Assembly: GCF_026163695.1 (NCBI RefSeq) | Contig: NZ_JAOTID010000013.1 | Coordinates: 1 to 64,000 of the forward strand | Source: Shumkonia mesophila | Lineage (GTDB): Bacteria; Pseudomonadota; Alphaproteobacteria; Rhodospirillales; Shumkoniaceae | DNA: 64,000 nucleotides | Reading direction: 5' to 3' | Shown: positions 49,074 through 58,069 of the stretch, piece by piece | Layout: every line of letters begins with the position of its first letter | Position numbering within the stretch: position 1 is the first letter of the stretch | The notes under the pieces: model-generated | Told to the model about the DNA's origin: nothing | Seen by the model: only the letters and a program-made list of their open reading frames with translations | Databases searched by the model: none | Made by a program: the position numbers and the translations under genes

Positions 49074-49156
49074 ACCGGGGCCGACGGCCCTTTACCCGAC
49101 CGTCGAGCCGACCCTATCATGAACCCCGGGGAGACGGGTGGGAACGGGAGGATCGG

Positions 49157-49975
49157 ATGAAGGTTCTCGACATCCACGGCGTCAAGGTGCCGGCGCTCGG
49201 TTTCGGCACCTGGCGGCTCAAGGGGCGCACCTGCCGCGACATGGTGCGCCAGGCCATCGAGATCGGCTATCGGCACATCGACACCGCCTCGATCTATGAT
49301 AACGAAGAGGACGTAGGCAAGGGCATCGCCGATTCCGGCGTGCCGCGCGACGACATCTTCCTGGTCACCAAGGTCTGGCGCGACCAATTGGCCGCCGACT
49401 CGGTCAGCCGCGCCGCCGCCGAAAGCCGCGAGCGGCTCGGCACCGACTACATCGACCTTTTCCTGATCCACTGGCCGAACCGCGCCGTGCCGCTGGCCGA
49501 GACGCTGCGCGGCCTGCGCCACCTGATGGAGGACGGCCGGGTCCGCCACATCGGGGTCAGCAACTTCCCGGTCGCCCTGTTGCGCGAGGCGACGGAGGTT
49601 CTGGCCGCGCCGATCCTCGCCAACCAGGTGGAATACCACCCCTACCTGTCGCAGAAGCGGCTTGTCGCCTATTGCCGCCAGGCGCCGATCATGCTCACCG
49701 CCTACTGCCCGCTGGCCGAGGGCAAGGCCGTCCGCGACCCGGTGATCAAGAAGATCGCCGCCAAGCACGGCCGCTCGCCCGCCCAGGTGGCGTTGCGCTG
49801 GCTGCTGGAGCAGGACCCCGTCGCCGCCATCCCGATGACCGCCAACCCCGACCACTGCCGGGCCAACTTCGAGGTCTTCGACTTCGATCTCGATGTCGAA
49901 GATCGCGCCGCCATCGCCTCCCTCGCCTGCAACCGCCGCCTCATCGACATGGGCACGGGCTACGCCTGGGACTAG
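49157..49975 (+). CDS. Aldo/keto reductase
   Basis: A 272-residue NADPH-dependent reductase, close to the YeaE/DkgB-like AKRs. The catalytic set D-Y-K-H is in HIDTASIYDNEEDVG, FLVTKVW and DLFLIHWPN. RHIGVSNFPVALL and EYHPYL follow, with the C-terminal IPMTANPDHCRANFEVFDF for cofactor binding. ATG 49157 follows GGGAGGATCGG. It converges on the M20 peptidase across the repeat at 49976-50086. Confidence 0.92.
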   Translation: MKVLDIHGVKVPALGFGTWRLKGRTCRDMVRQAIEIGYRHIDTASIYDNEEDVGKGIADSGVPRDDIFLVTKVWRDQLAADSVSRAAAESRERLGTDYIDLFLIHWPNRAVPLAETLRGLRHLMEDGRVRHIGVSNFPVALLREATEVLAAPILANQVEYHPYLSQKRLVAYCRQAPIMLTAYCPLAEGKAVRDPVIKKIAAKHGRSPAQVALRWLLEQDPVAAIPMTANPDHCRANFEVFDFDLDVEDRAAIASLACNRRLIDMGTGYAWD

Positions 49976-50086
49976 TAATTTCGGGGACACCATACTTTAA
50001 TTTCGGGGACGCCATACTTAATTCACGCGTATCGACTGCAGCAGCAACAAAATGCTTCGTGAATTAAGTATGGTGTCCCCGAAATA
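49976..50086. repeat. REP-like repeat: direct copy plus long inverted repeat
   Basis: The motif AATTTCGGGGACACCATACTT (49977-49997) is followed by a second copy (AATTTCGGGGACGCCATACT at 49999) running on to AATTCACG. Its reverse complement is at 50058-50085, giving arms of about 28 bases around a 30-base loop. Such GGGGACACCATACTTAATT blocks are known near REP-associated tyrosine transposases; no such gene is here. It can also act as a two-way terminator between the convergent genes. Confidence 0.7.
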
Positions 50087-50088
50087 AG

Positions 50089-51216
50089 TTAGTTCAGGGT
50101 CTCGATCAGCCGGTGCAACAGGGTCGCCCGCGTCGCCAGCGAGGATACCTGGATCTGCTCGTCCATGGTGTGGGCGCCCCGGCCAACCACGCCGAGCCCG
50201 TCCAGCGACGGGCAGAAGGGGCTGGAGAAGTTGGCGTCGCTGGCGCCGCCGGTCGTCAGCGCCACCAGTTCCAGCCCCTGCTCGCGGGCCAGCCGGCGGG
50301 CCGTTTCCAGCAGGGCTTGGCCGCCCGGCGTCTTCTCGAAGGGCGGCCGCTCGGGACCGCCGGTGATCTCGACGACGCAGTCGGGATCGAACGGCTTCAA
50401 GTCCAAAACCTTGGGGATCATCTCGTCCGCCAGCGCCCGGCTGGGCACCCGCATGTCGACCTCGGCGGTGGCGAACTCGGCGATGACGTTGGGCCGCGTA
50501 CCGCCGGCGATGACGCCGACGTTGACCGTCACCTCGCGGCTGTAGTCGGTCATCTCCTCGATCAGCAGGATCTGGCGGGCCAGTTCCTTGATGGCGCTGC
50601 GCCCGTCGGCGTGGCGCGAGCCGGCGTGCGACGGCCGGCCGGTAACCTTGACCCGGAAGCGCGCCGTCCCCTTGCGGGAATCGACCACCTGGTCGCCTTC
50701 GCGGGTGGGTTCGAGGACCAGCACGTACTTCGACTTCTTGGCTTCTTCCATGATGTAGTCGCGCGACACCCGGCTGCTCATCTCCTCGTCGGAATTGAAC
50801 AGGTAGGTGACGGGCAGCGGCGAGGCGAGCTTGCGGCGGACGAAATTGCGCAGCACGTGAAAGCCGATGAACCCGCCGCCCTTCATGTCGAAGATGCCGG
50901 GGCCGTAGGCGGTGTCGCCGCTCACGCGAAACGGCAGCCGCTCCAGCGTGCCGATGGGATGCACGGTGTCGAGATGGCCGAGAACCAGGATGCCCGGACC
51001 GTCGCCGCCCCACGGCATGCGCACCTTCAGGCAGTCGCCGAAGCCGTTCTTGCCGGCGATCCGCCGGGTGGCGGCGCCAAGCCCGGCGAAATCCGCCTCG
51101 ACCTTGGCGATTAGGCGGTTGACCGCCTCGGGGTTGTCGGTGGGGGTCTCGATCTCGACCCACTCGCGCAGGCCCGCCAGCATTTCGCCGCTATCGTATC
51201 CGGACACGTTGGTCAT
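50089..51216 (-). CDS. M20-family metallopeptidase (carboxypeptidase G2-like)
   Basis: A 375-residue zinc peptidase. Metal motifs: LVLGHLDTVHP, GPGIFDMKGGGF, FNSDEEMSS and LEPTREGD; a dimerisation-domain signature is VTGRPSHAGSRHADGRSAI; the last metal His is in GRGAHTMDE. Carboxypeptidase G2 relatives cleave C-terminal glutamate or act on peptide-like amides; the substrate here is unknown. The N-terminus (GLREWVEIETPTDNPEAVN) is typical. No signal peptide is visible. Confidence 0.9.
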   Translation of the reverse strand: MTNVSGYDSGEMLAGLREWVEIETPTDNPEAVNRLIAKVEADFAGLGAATRRIAGKNGFGDCLKVRMPWGGDGPGILVLGHLDTVHPIGTLERLPFRVSGDTAYGPGIFDMKGGGFIGFHVLRNFVRRKLASPLPVTYLFNSDEEMSSRVSRDYIMEEAKKSKYVLVLEPTREGDQVVDSRKGTARFRVKVTGRPSHAGSRHADGRSAIKELARQILLIEEMTDYSREVTVNVGVIAGGTRPNVIAEFATAEVDMRVPSRALADEMIPKVLDLKPFDPDCVVEITGGPERPPFEKTPGGQALLETARRLAREQGLELVALTTGGASDANFSSPFCPSLDGLGVVGRGAHTMDEQIQVSSLATRATLLHRLIETLN

Positions 51217-51265
51217 CGCCGTTCTTCTCCTCAGCTTTTCTCGATCTTGCCTGGATGGCGCGGCC

Positions 51266-51511
51266 CTAGTGCTGCAGGGCCTGCACCAGATAGGCGGTGA
51301 TGGTTTCCTCGCCCAGCGCCTTGCACGCCGCCAGCCGGTGGACGCCGTGCACCAGCACGTAGCGCTGGCCGTCGTGGCGGACGCGGACCGGCGTCATCTT
51401 GCCCTCCTCCAGGAAGGCATCGGCCACCGTCTGCACCTTCGCCTCATCGAGCTCGTGCGCCAATCGGGTCGGAACGTAAATCTCTTCGACCGGAACCTGA
51501 ATGGGTTTCAT
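51266..51511 (-). CDS. Stand-alone ParB/Srx-like domain protein
   Basis: An 81-residue protein made of one ParB-N/sulfiredoxin-like domain: IQVPVEEIYVPTRL, MTPVRVRHDGQRYVLVHGVHRLAACKALGEETI. The GVHRLAA motif matches the nucleotide-binding box of ParB (GERRxRA-like). It has no DNA-binding HTH and is not next to parA. The start is ATG 51511; an ATG 21 codons earlier is in frame but lacks similarity. Confidence 0.75.
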   Translation of the reverse strand: MKPIQVPVEEIYVPTRLAHELDEAKVQTVADAFLEEGKMTPVRVRHDGQRYVLVHGVHRLAACKALGEETITAYLVQALQH

Positions 51512-51598
51512 TGATGTCTCCGACGCCTCTCCCGGTTTGCCGCGATCTTGCCCCCGATCGGCCCGCCCGATCAACCGTCCGTCGCGTCCCTTCCCCTT

Positions 51599-52003
51599 TC
51601 AGGGATGGAATCGGTGTGCGGGGGCGAAGCGCTTGGCGAAATAGCGCTTGAGCGGCGGATTGCCGGCGGCAAAATAGGGCGTGCCGTCGACTTGGTGATG
51701 ATAGAGGAATCCCCCCGATTCGAGCCTGGCGATTTCCTGTTGCACCGCCTCGTCGTCAACGCCGGTGACAAGCGCGATGTCGGGGGCGGCAAGGTCGGTC
51801 AGGGTGACGGCGGCAAAGATGGCGACCGCCAACGGCCCGCCGAAATAACCCAGCGCGCCGGCCAGTTCCTCGGCGGCGGATTCCGCGAGCAGGATGATCG
51901 TCTCCTCGCGCCCCGTGATGGCGCCGACGCACGGCAACAAAACGGCCTCGCCCTCGCCCAAGCCGGCTCGCGCCCGCGCAATTTCCTCAACCGTCAGGCG
52001 CAT
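51599..52003 (-). CDS. Protein of unknown function with winged-helix-like C-terminus
   Basis: A 134-residue protein. The first half is helical (TVEEIARARAGLGEGEAVLL, LLAESAAEELAGALGYFGG); the second half (APDIALVTGVDDEAVQQEIARLESGGFLYHH, shown in part) has the spacing of a winged helix. The family is not recognised. The start is ATG 52003 after GGAGGCG. It lies 28 bases downstream of asnB and is probably co-transcribed. Confidence 0.55.
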   Translation of the reverse strand: MRLTVEEIARARAGLGEGEAVLLPCVGAITGREETIILLAESAAEELAGALGYFGGPLAVAIFAAVTLTDLAAPDIALVTGVDDEAVQQEIARLESGGFLYHHQVDGTPYFAAGNPPLKRYFAKRFAPAHRFHP

Positions 52004-52031
52004 CGCCTCCTCGCTTCGGCCGCGCCCCGAT

Positions 52032-53810
52032 TCAGGCGGCAGCCAGGGTTTCCAGCACGTCGCCGGCGGGCGGCCGCCCCAGGATGTGCCGGCGGTGCCA
52101 CAGGGCAAAGAACAGCAGTGTCCAGGCCGCCTTGGCGTGCCTGGGCTTGTCGGACTGGAACAGGGCCTCGACGGCCTCCATCCGGCAGGCCTCGGCGACG
52201 CCGTCCTGGGTGGCGACTAGGCGGCCCAGGGATCGGCCGCGCCGGCGCATCCATTCGCCCACCGGCACCGTGAAGCCGCGCTTGCGGGTGAAGGGGCGCG
52301 ACGCCGGCAGGCCGGTCTCCAGCCACCGGCGCAGCAGCCACTTGCCCTGGCCGCGCCGGATCTTGAGCACGTCGGGCAGCAGGAAGGCGAAGCGGGCCAC
52401 CGCAGGGTCGAGAAAGGGCACCCGGCCCTCCACCCCGTTGGCCATCAGGCAGCGGTCGAGTTTGGTCAAAAGATCATGGGGCAGCCAGTCGGCGCAGTCG
52501 ACCGCCTGCACGGTTTGCAGCCGGGTCCAGCCGGCGCCGGCGGCGGCGCGCTCGGCGGCGGCGATGCCGGCCCGCCAGGGCCGTCGGCGGCCCTCCTCGC
52601 GCAGCACGCCAAGGCCGTCCAGCATGCCGGTGCGCCGCATTTCGCGGGCGAACGGCCAGGTGCGGTCGGCGGTGCGATAGCGGCCATAGCCGGCGAACAG
52701 CTCGTCGCCGCCCTCGCCGCTGAGCACCACCTTGAGGCCGTCGGCGCGGGCCGCCTGGGCCAGCTTGTAAGTGGGCAGGACGGCGTAGTCGGCGGCGGGA
52801 TCGTCCATCGCCGCAGCGATCTCGGGCAGCAACCGCCAGAAGTCGGCCTCAGTGAATTCGACATCGACGGGATCGGCGCCGACGGCCAGCGCCACCTCGC
52901 GGGCGTGCCGGCGCTCGTCGTGCACCGCGGTGCCGGGGAACCCGGCGGTGAAGGTGCGCACCGGCCGTTCGTTCAGGCGCACCATCATGGCCAGCAGCAC
53001 CGAGGAATCGATGCCGCCGGAAAAGAACATTCCATAGGGCACGTCGGCGCGCTGATGCACCCCCACGCTGTCGGTGAGCACGCCATCGAGTTCATTCAGC
53101 GCGTCGGTGACGCTCGCCCGGCGGGGCCGTTCCCGCGGCAGGGCGTCGAGCCGGCGGCGTTCGACCACACGGCCGGCCTCGACGACAAGGGTCTCGCCCG
53201 GCAACACCCGCTGAACGCCCTCGAACACGGTGGCCCGCCCGGTGGTGAACTGAAGCTGCAACAGCTCGTCGCGCTGGGCGGGACACAGCGACGGCTTGGC
53301 CCACCCCGCCTCGATCAGGGCCTGCGGCTCCGAGGCGAAGGCGAAGCCGGCGGCGGCCTCGACGTAATAGAGCGGCTTGATGCCGAAAGGATCGCGCGCC
53401 AGGACCAGCCGCCGGGCGTCGGGATCGTGGATGGCGATGGCGTACATGCCCCGCAGGTGCGAGGCGAAAGAAACGCCGTGGCGCAGATAGAGGTGCAGCG
53501 GCGGCTCGCAGTCGGAGCGGGTGGCGAAGGCAACGTCGGCCATCGCGGCGCGCAGTTCGACGAAATTGTAGATCTCGGCGTTGGCGATCAGGGCGGCGCG
53601 GCCGCCGGCCGGGGTCGTCGCGAAAAGCGGCTGGTCGCCGGTCTGAAGGTCGATGATGGCGAGGCGCGTCTGCACCAGGGCGACGTCGCCCGCCAGATGC
53701 CGGCCCCGGCCATCGGGACCGCGATGCGCCAGGCAGCCGGTCATGCGCTCCAGGGCCACCGCGTCCGGCGGCCGGCCATCGGCGGTCATGATGCCGGCAA
53801 TGCCGCACAT
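52032..53810 (-). CDS. asnB: Asparagine synthetase (glutamine-hydrolysing)
   Basis: A 592-residue enzyme. The N-terminal Cys2 nucleophile is in MCGIAGIM and the glutaminase blocks are LAHRGPDGRG and NAEIYNF. The synthetase has the PP-loop GMFFSGGIDSSVLLAMM and SGEGGDELFAGYGRY. C-terminal motifs NGVEGRVPFLDP and FTRKRGFTVPVGEW fit members working in cell-surface glycan or exosortase-type loci. It overlaps the glycosyltransferase gene by TGATG, so it may amidate a sugar or peptide there rather than free aspartate (inference). Confidence 0.9.
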   Translation of the reverse strand: MCGIAGIMTADGRPPDAVALERMTGCLAHRGPDGRGRHLAGDVALVQTRLAIIDLQTGDQPLFATTPAGGRAALIANAEIYNFVELRAAMADVAFATRSDCEPPLHLYLRHGVSFASHLRGMYAIAIHDPDARRLVLARDPFGIKPLYYVEAAAGFAFASEPQALIEAGWAKPSLCPAQRDELLQLQFTTGRATVFEGVQRVLPGETLVVEAGRVVERRRLDALPRERPRRASVTDALNELDGVLTDSVGVHQRADVPYGMFFSGGIDSSVLLAMMVRLNERPVRTFTAGFPGTAVHDERRHAREVALAVGADPVDVEFTEADFWRLLPEIAAAMDDPAADYAVLPTYKLAQAARADGLKVVLSGEGGDELFAGYGRYRTADRTWPFAREMRRTGMLDGLGVLREEGRRRPWRAGIAAAERAAAGAGWTRLQTVQAVDCADWLPHDLLTKLDRCLMANGVEGRVPFLDPAVARFAFLLPDVLKIRRGQGKWLLRRWLETGLPASRPFTRKRGFTVPVGEWMRRRGRSLGRLVATQDGVAEACRMEAVEALFQSDKPRHAKAAWTLLFFALWHRRHILGRPPAGDVLETLAAA

Positions 53811-54844
53811 CAGGTGGGGGATCCGGCCAGCAGGCTTTCGAAGAAGGCGATGTACTTGGCGACGACGACCCGCTCGCTGTAGTCGGCCTCGAAGGCGGCG
53901 CGCCCCTGCTGGCCAAGCCGGGTGCGCAATTCGTCGTCCTCGAACAGCGCGCGCACGGCGCTGGCCAGCGCCTCGGCGTCGTCGACCGGCACCAGGATGC
54001 CGTTTTCCATCTGCTCGATCAGCATGCCCGGGCCGACGGCATCGGCGGCGACCACCGGCTTGCCACGCGCCCAGGCCTCCAGCACCACGTTGCCCAGGGG
54101 CTCGTGGCGCGACGGGCAGACGAAAACGTCGCAGGCCGCCAGCAGGGCCGGCACGTCGTCGCGCCAGCCCAGGAAGCGGACCCGCGGCTTGACCCCCAGC
54201 CGCTGGGCCAGGACTTCCAGGCTTTCGCGCAGCGGGCCGTCGCCGGCGATCCACAGATAGGCGTCGGGCAGCCGGACCAGCGACTGGAGCAGGACGTCGA
54301 ACGCCTTGTTGGGGTGGAGCCGGCCGAGGGCGAGAATCAGCTTGCCGCGGTCCGGCGTGTAATAGTCGGTGCGCCGCACCGGCGCCGCCGCCGTGTCGTC
54401 GGCGAAGTTGGGCAGGTAGTGCGCCTTTTCGGCCGGCCATCCCTCGTTGACCAGGTAGTCGCGGATGTCCTCGGTGTTGGCGATCAGGTGATCGCACCCC
54501 TGATAGTACTTGAGGTCGTAGTAGCCGCCGAGCCGGCTGACGTGGATGAACTTGCCGCGCGGGCACATCTGGGTGGCCCGGTTCATCCAGGTCATGACGA
54601 TGTGCGGCTTGAAACCGCGGATCTCGCGGCGCATGACCAGCGGCGAGCCGAAATCCAGGCGCCCGCCGAAGGCGACTTCGACCGGCTCGATGCCCGCCGC
54701 GCGCAGTTTCGCCACCCGCTCGGCATCGCGGCGGATCACCACCAGCTGCTGGATGCCGGCGCGTTGAAGGGCCGGGACGAGACGCATGAAAAAAGACTCG
54801 GCTCCACCGTGGGGGGCTCCGGCCATGGCCTGAAGAACACGCAT
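53810..54844 (-). CDS. GT4-family glycosyltransferase
   Basis: A 344-residue glycosyltransferase of the GT-B fold. The N-terminal GGAESFFMRLVPALQRAG block and the C-terminal LALGRLHPNKAFDVLLQSL, VRFLGWRDDVPALLAACDVFVCPSRHEPLGNVVLEAWA (shown in part) carry the donor-binding E-x7-E. The start ATG 54844 begins at RVLQAMAGAP. It is first of a leftward unit with asnB. Confidence 0.9.
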   Translation of the reverse strand: MRVLQAMAGAPHGGAESFFMRLVPALQRAGIQQLVVIRRDAERVAKLRAAGIEPVEVAFGGRLDFGSPLVMRREIRGFKPHIVMTWMNRATQMCPRGKFIHVSRLGGYYDLKYYQGCDHLIANTEDIRDYLVNEGWPAEKAHYLPNFADDTAAAPVRRTDYYTPDRGKLILALGRLHPNKAFDVLLQSLVRLPDAYLWIAGDGPLRESLEVLAQRLGVKPRVRFLGWRDDVPALLAACDVFVCPSRHEPLGNVVLEAWARGKPVVAADAVGPGMLIEQMENGILVPVDDAEALASAVRALFEDDELRTRLGQQGRAAFEADYSERVVVAKYIAFFESLLAGSPT

Positions 54845-54999
54845 TGGGGCATCCACCTCTCGAAGTCCGCGGCGGCTGTTATACGTCCCGGGCGGGGCCT
54901 TGGAAAGGCCCCAAACCCTTGCCAAGGCACCATCGATGCGCCAATTTTTGGGACACGGGCGACAAGCATCATGTTATACCCAGGAAAACAAGGATGCGC

Positions 55000-55899
55000 A
55001 TGGCAAACCCCTCGTTTGCACGGCTTGAAAATCGCGGGCTGCTGGCGGTACGGGGCGAGGATGCCCGAACCTTCCTGCAGGGCCTGATTTCCAACGACAT
55101 CCGGCGGGTGACCGATGATCGAGCCATCCACGCGGCTTTCCTGACCGCCCAGGGAAAGTTCCTGCACGAGTTCTTCGTCGTGCCGCTGGGCGAAACGCTG
55201 ATGCTGGACTGCGAAGCCGGGCGCGCCGCCGACCTGGCCCGCCGGCTTTCCCTCTATCGCCTGCGCTCCAAGGTCACCGTCGAGCAGCGGACGGCGGACT
55301 ATCTCGTCGCCGCGGTGTTCGGAGAGGAGGCCGGCCAGGCCTTTCAATTGAACGGCGAGGCGGGCGACGCCGCCGCCTTCGCCGGCGGCGTCGTCTATCG
55401 CGACCCGCGCCTGGCGGCGGCCGGTGTGCGCGCCATCCTGCCCCGCGAGGGCGGCGAGGAAGCGCTTGGCCGCATGGGCTTCGCCGAGGCGCCGTTCGCC
55501 GCCTACGACGCCCACCGCCTGGCCCTCGGCCTGCCCGACGGCAGCCGCGACCTGGTGGTGGAGAAGACCATCCTGCTCGAGGCCGGATTCGACGAGTTCA
55601 ACGGCGTCGATTGGCAGAAGGGCTGCTTCCTGGGGCAGGAACTGACGGCGCGCACCAAATACCGCGGCCTGATCAAGCGCCGCCTGTTGCCGGTCCGCTT
55701 CGACGGCCCGGCGCCGGCGGCGGGAACGCCCATCCTGCTGGACGGCCGCGACGTCGGCGAGATGCGCTCCTCGGCGCCCGGCATCGGGCTCGCCCTGCTG
55801 CGCCTCGAATCGCTGGAAGCGGCGGCAGGCGCCGGCACCGCCCTGATGGCGGGCGACATTCGGCTCGTCCCCGAAAAGCCGTCGTGGGCCAGGATATGA
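55000..55899 (+). CDS. ygfZ: Folate-binding YgfZ/GcvT-like protein
   Basis: A 299-residue protein related to the GcvT aminomethyltransferase. The diagnostic box KGCFLGQE is near residues 207-214, preceded by ILLEAGFDEFNGVDW. YgfZ binds tetrahydrofolate and supports iron-sulfur enzymes such as MiaB. ATG 55000 begins ANPSFARLENRGLL; an ATG two codons earlier is also possible. It is divergent from the glycosyltransferase gene. Confidence 0.9.
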   Translation: MANPSFARLENRGLLAVRGEDARTFLQGLISNDIRRVTDDRAIHAAFLTAQGKFLHEFFVVPLGETLMLDCEAGRAADLARRLSLYRLRSKVTVEQRTADYLVAAVFGEEAGQAFQLNGEAGDAAAFAGGVVYRDPRLAAAGVRAILPREGGEEALGRMGFAEAPFAAYDAHRLALGLPDGSRDLVVEKTILLEAGFDEFNGVDWQKGCFLGQELTARTKYRGLIKRRLLPVRFDGPAPAAGTPILLDGRDVGEMRSSAPGIGLALLRLESLEAAAGAGTALMAGDIRLVPEKPSWARI

Positions 55900-55921
55900 G
55901 CCCATCCGGAGCGCCCGTTCC

Positions 55922-56572
55922 ATGAACCCCGATGACCTCCGCGACGCCGCCCGCAGGCTGGCGCCGATCGCCGTCCTTTACGACATCCGCCTTAAGGAAT
56001 GCGGCGCCACGGCGCGCGGCGTCTTCTGGCGCAACGCGACGGGACAACAATTGCGCTTCGAGGTACTGATCGGCATCGTCGATCCCGCCGACGACGCGGG
56101 CGGCCTTACGCTCACCGACCTGGGCTGCGGCTACGGCGCCTTTTTCGATTTCGTCGCGCCGTTCCCTTTCATGCGAGACAGCACCTATTTCGGCTATGAC
56201 ATTTCCGAGGGCATGGTGCGCGAGGCCGCTCGGCGCATCCGCGATCCCCGGGCCCATTTCGCCCAGTGCCTGATGGCGACGCGCGAGGCCGACTACTCCT
56301 TCGTGTCGGGCACCTACAACATGAAGCTCGACGAAAGCGACCGCGACTGGATCGCCTATGTCGAAGGCAGCCTCAGGGACCTGTGGTCGAAGACCCGCAA
56401 GGGCCTCGCCTTCAACATGCTGTGCGCCGCCACCAAGAGCCGCAGGGAGAAGGACCTCTATTACGCCGACTGGCGGGTGTTCCACGATTTCTGCGTGAAG
56501 GAACTGTCGCCCCGCGTCACCGTGCTGCGCGACTATCATCTGGCCGAGTGGACGATCCACGTGCGCCGGTAG
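55922..56572 (+). CDS. SAM-dependent methyltransferase
   Basis: A 216-residue class-I methyltransferase with LTDLGCGYGAFFDFV as SAM motif I and YFGYDISEGMVREA as motif II. The substrate is unknown. It follows ygfZ by 22 bases and is probably co-transcribed. The stop lies 6 bases from the stop of the convergent cupin gene. Confidence 0.85.
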   Translation: MNPDDLRDAARRLAPIAVLYDIRLKECGATARGVFWRNATGQQLRFEVLIGIVDPADDAGGLTLTDLGCGYGAFFDFVAPFPFMRDSTYFGYDISEGMVREAARRIRDPRAHFAQCLMATREADYSFVSGTYNMKLDESDRDWIAYVEGSLRDLWSKTRKGLAFNMLCAATKSRREKDLYYADWRVFHDFCVKELSPRVTVLRDYHLAEWTIHVRR

Positions 56573-56578
56573 GCCGGC

Positions 56579-56971
56579 TCACACCGTCGGCGGCCACTTG
56601 CCTTCCACGGCAATGGCCTCACCCTCGCCCGGCCAGGGCGGCATGGTGATGCCGACGGCGGCCAAGGGCTTGTCCCCCAAGGCGCGGAACTGGAAATGGG
56701 TTCCCAGCGGGATGGTCAGGCACACGCCCGGCTCGACGGCGACGATCTCCTCGCGGGTTCCCTGCCGGCGCCACATCTCGCCCAAGCCGCCGACGAAGAA
56801 CCAGATTTCCTCGACGGTGCGGTGCGTCACCGCCCGCGACGTTTTTCCCGGGGCGAGTTGGAAATGGGCGGCGCCGCCCCCGGCGAGGCCGAGCAGGATG
56901 CGCACGTCGGAGCCGTCCGGGGCAACCACGTCAGGATCGACGGCGAGCCGCTTGGTGGCGAAATCGGTCAT
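56579..56971 (-). CDS. Cupin-domain protein at the end of the arsenic operon
   Basis: A 130-residue single cupin: PGKTSRAVTHRTVEEIWFFVGG and GVCLTIPLGTHFQFRALG give the two cupin motifs, with His/Glu metal ligands (H in THRT, E in VEEI, H in THFQF). The ATG overlaps the ACR3 stop (ATGA), placing it in the ars operon, though cupins are not a standard part of it. The role is unknown. Confidence 0.8.
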   Translation of the reverse strand: MTDFATKRLAVDPDVVAPDGSDVRILLGLAGGGAAHFQLAPGKTSRAVTHRTVEEIWFFVGGLGEMWRRQGTREEIVAVEPGVCLTIPLGTHFQFRALGDKPLAAVGITMPPWPGEGEAIAVEGKWPPTV

Positions 56972-58050
56972 GGCGCCACCCGTCCCCGCTCGTACCACGC
57001 CTGCGTGCGGGTGACGATGCCGACCACCGAGAGCATCACCGGCACCTCGATCAGGACGCCGACCACGGTGGCCAAGGCGGCGCCGGACTGGAAGCCGAAC
57101 AGGCTGATGGCGGTGGCCACCGCCAGTTCGAAGAAGTTGCTGGCGCCGATCAGCGCCGACGGCCCCGCCACGCAGTGGGCGGCGCCGACCTTGCGGTTCA
57201 GCAGATAGGCCAGCCCGGCGTTGAAATAGACCTGGATCAGAATCGGCACCGCCAGCAGCGCGATGATCAGGGGCTGGGCGATGATCTGCTCGCCCTGGAA
57301 GCCGAACAGCAGCACGAGAGTCACCAGCAGCGCCCCCAGCGACACCGGGTGCAGGCGCGCCAGCACGGCCTGGAGCGCGCCGTCGTCGCCGTTCCTGACC
57401 AAGCCGCGCCGCCACAACTGGGCAAGGATCACCGGAATGACGATGTAAAGCACGACCGAGAGGAAGAGCGTTTCCCACGGCACGGCGATGGAGGAAAGCC
57501 CGAGCAGCAGGCCGACGATCGGCGCGAAGGCGAAGATCATGATGGTGTCGTTCAGCGCCACCTGGGAAAGCGTGAAGTGGGGCTCGCCGTCGCACAGGTG
57601 GCTCCATACGAAGACCATGGCGGTACAGGGGGCGGCAGCCAGGATGATCAGCCCGGCGATGTAGGAATCGATCTGCTCGGCCGGCAGGTACGGCGCGAAC
57701 AGATAGCGGATGAACAGCCAGCCCAGCGCCGCCATCGAGAACGGCTTGACCGCCCAGTTGATGAACAGCGTGACGCCGATGCCCCGCCAGTGTTGGCGGA
57801 CCTGGCCGATGGCGCCGAAATCGACCTTGAGCAGCATGGGAATGACCATCAGCCAGATCAGCACGGCGACCGGGATATTGACCTTGGCCACCTCCATGCG
57901 GCCGAACGCCTGGAAGACATCGGGCACGACCTGGCCCAGCGCGATGCCGCCGACGATGCAGAGCGCCACCCACAGCGTCAGGTAGCGCTCGAAAATCCCC
58001 ATCGGGGCCTTGGCCGCGCGACGGCCGGTCGCTTCGCATTGGATCGACAT
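56968..58050 (-). CDS. acr3: Arsenite efflux transporter ACR3
   Basis: A 360-residue ACR3-type arsenite exporter with ten helices. AAPCTAMVFVWSHLCDGEP is the conserved Cys-containing block and NDTIMIFAFAPIVGLLLG and GASNFFELAVATAISLFG are the other signatures. It exports As(III) across the inner membrane. The gene follows arsC by 19 bases and overlaps the cupin gene. Confidence 0.95.
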   Translation of the reverse strand: MSIQCEATGRRAAKAPMGIFERYLTLWVALCIVGGIALGQVVPDVFQAFGRMEVAKVNIPVAVLIWLMVIPMLLKVDFGAIGQVRQHWRGIGVTLFINWAVKPFSMAALGWLFIRYLFAPYLPAEQIDSYIAGLIILAAAPCTAMVFVWSHLCDGEPHFTLSQVALNDTIMIFAFAPIVGLLLGLSSIAVPWETLFLSVVLYIVIPVILAQLWRRGLVRNGDDGALQAVLARLHPVSLGALLVTLVLLFGFQGEQIIAQPLIIALLAVPILIQVYFNAGLAYLLNRKVGAAHCVAGPSALIGASNFFELAVATAISLFGFQSGAALATVVGVLIEVPVMLSVVGIVTRTQAWYERGRVAP

Positions 58051-58069
58051 GTTTTTCGTGGTCCTTCGT

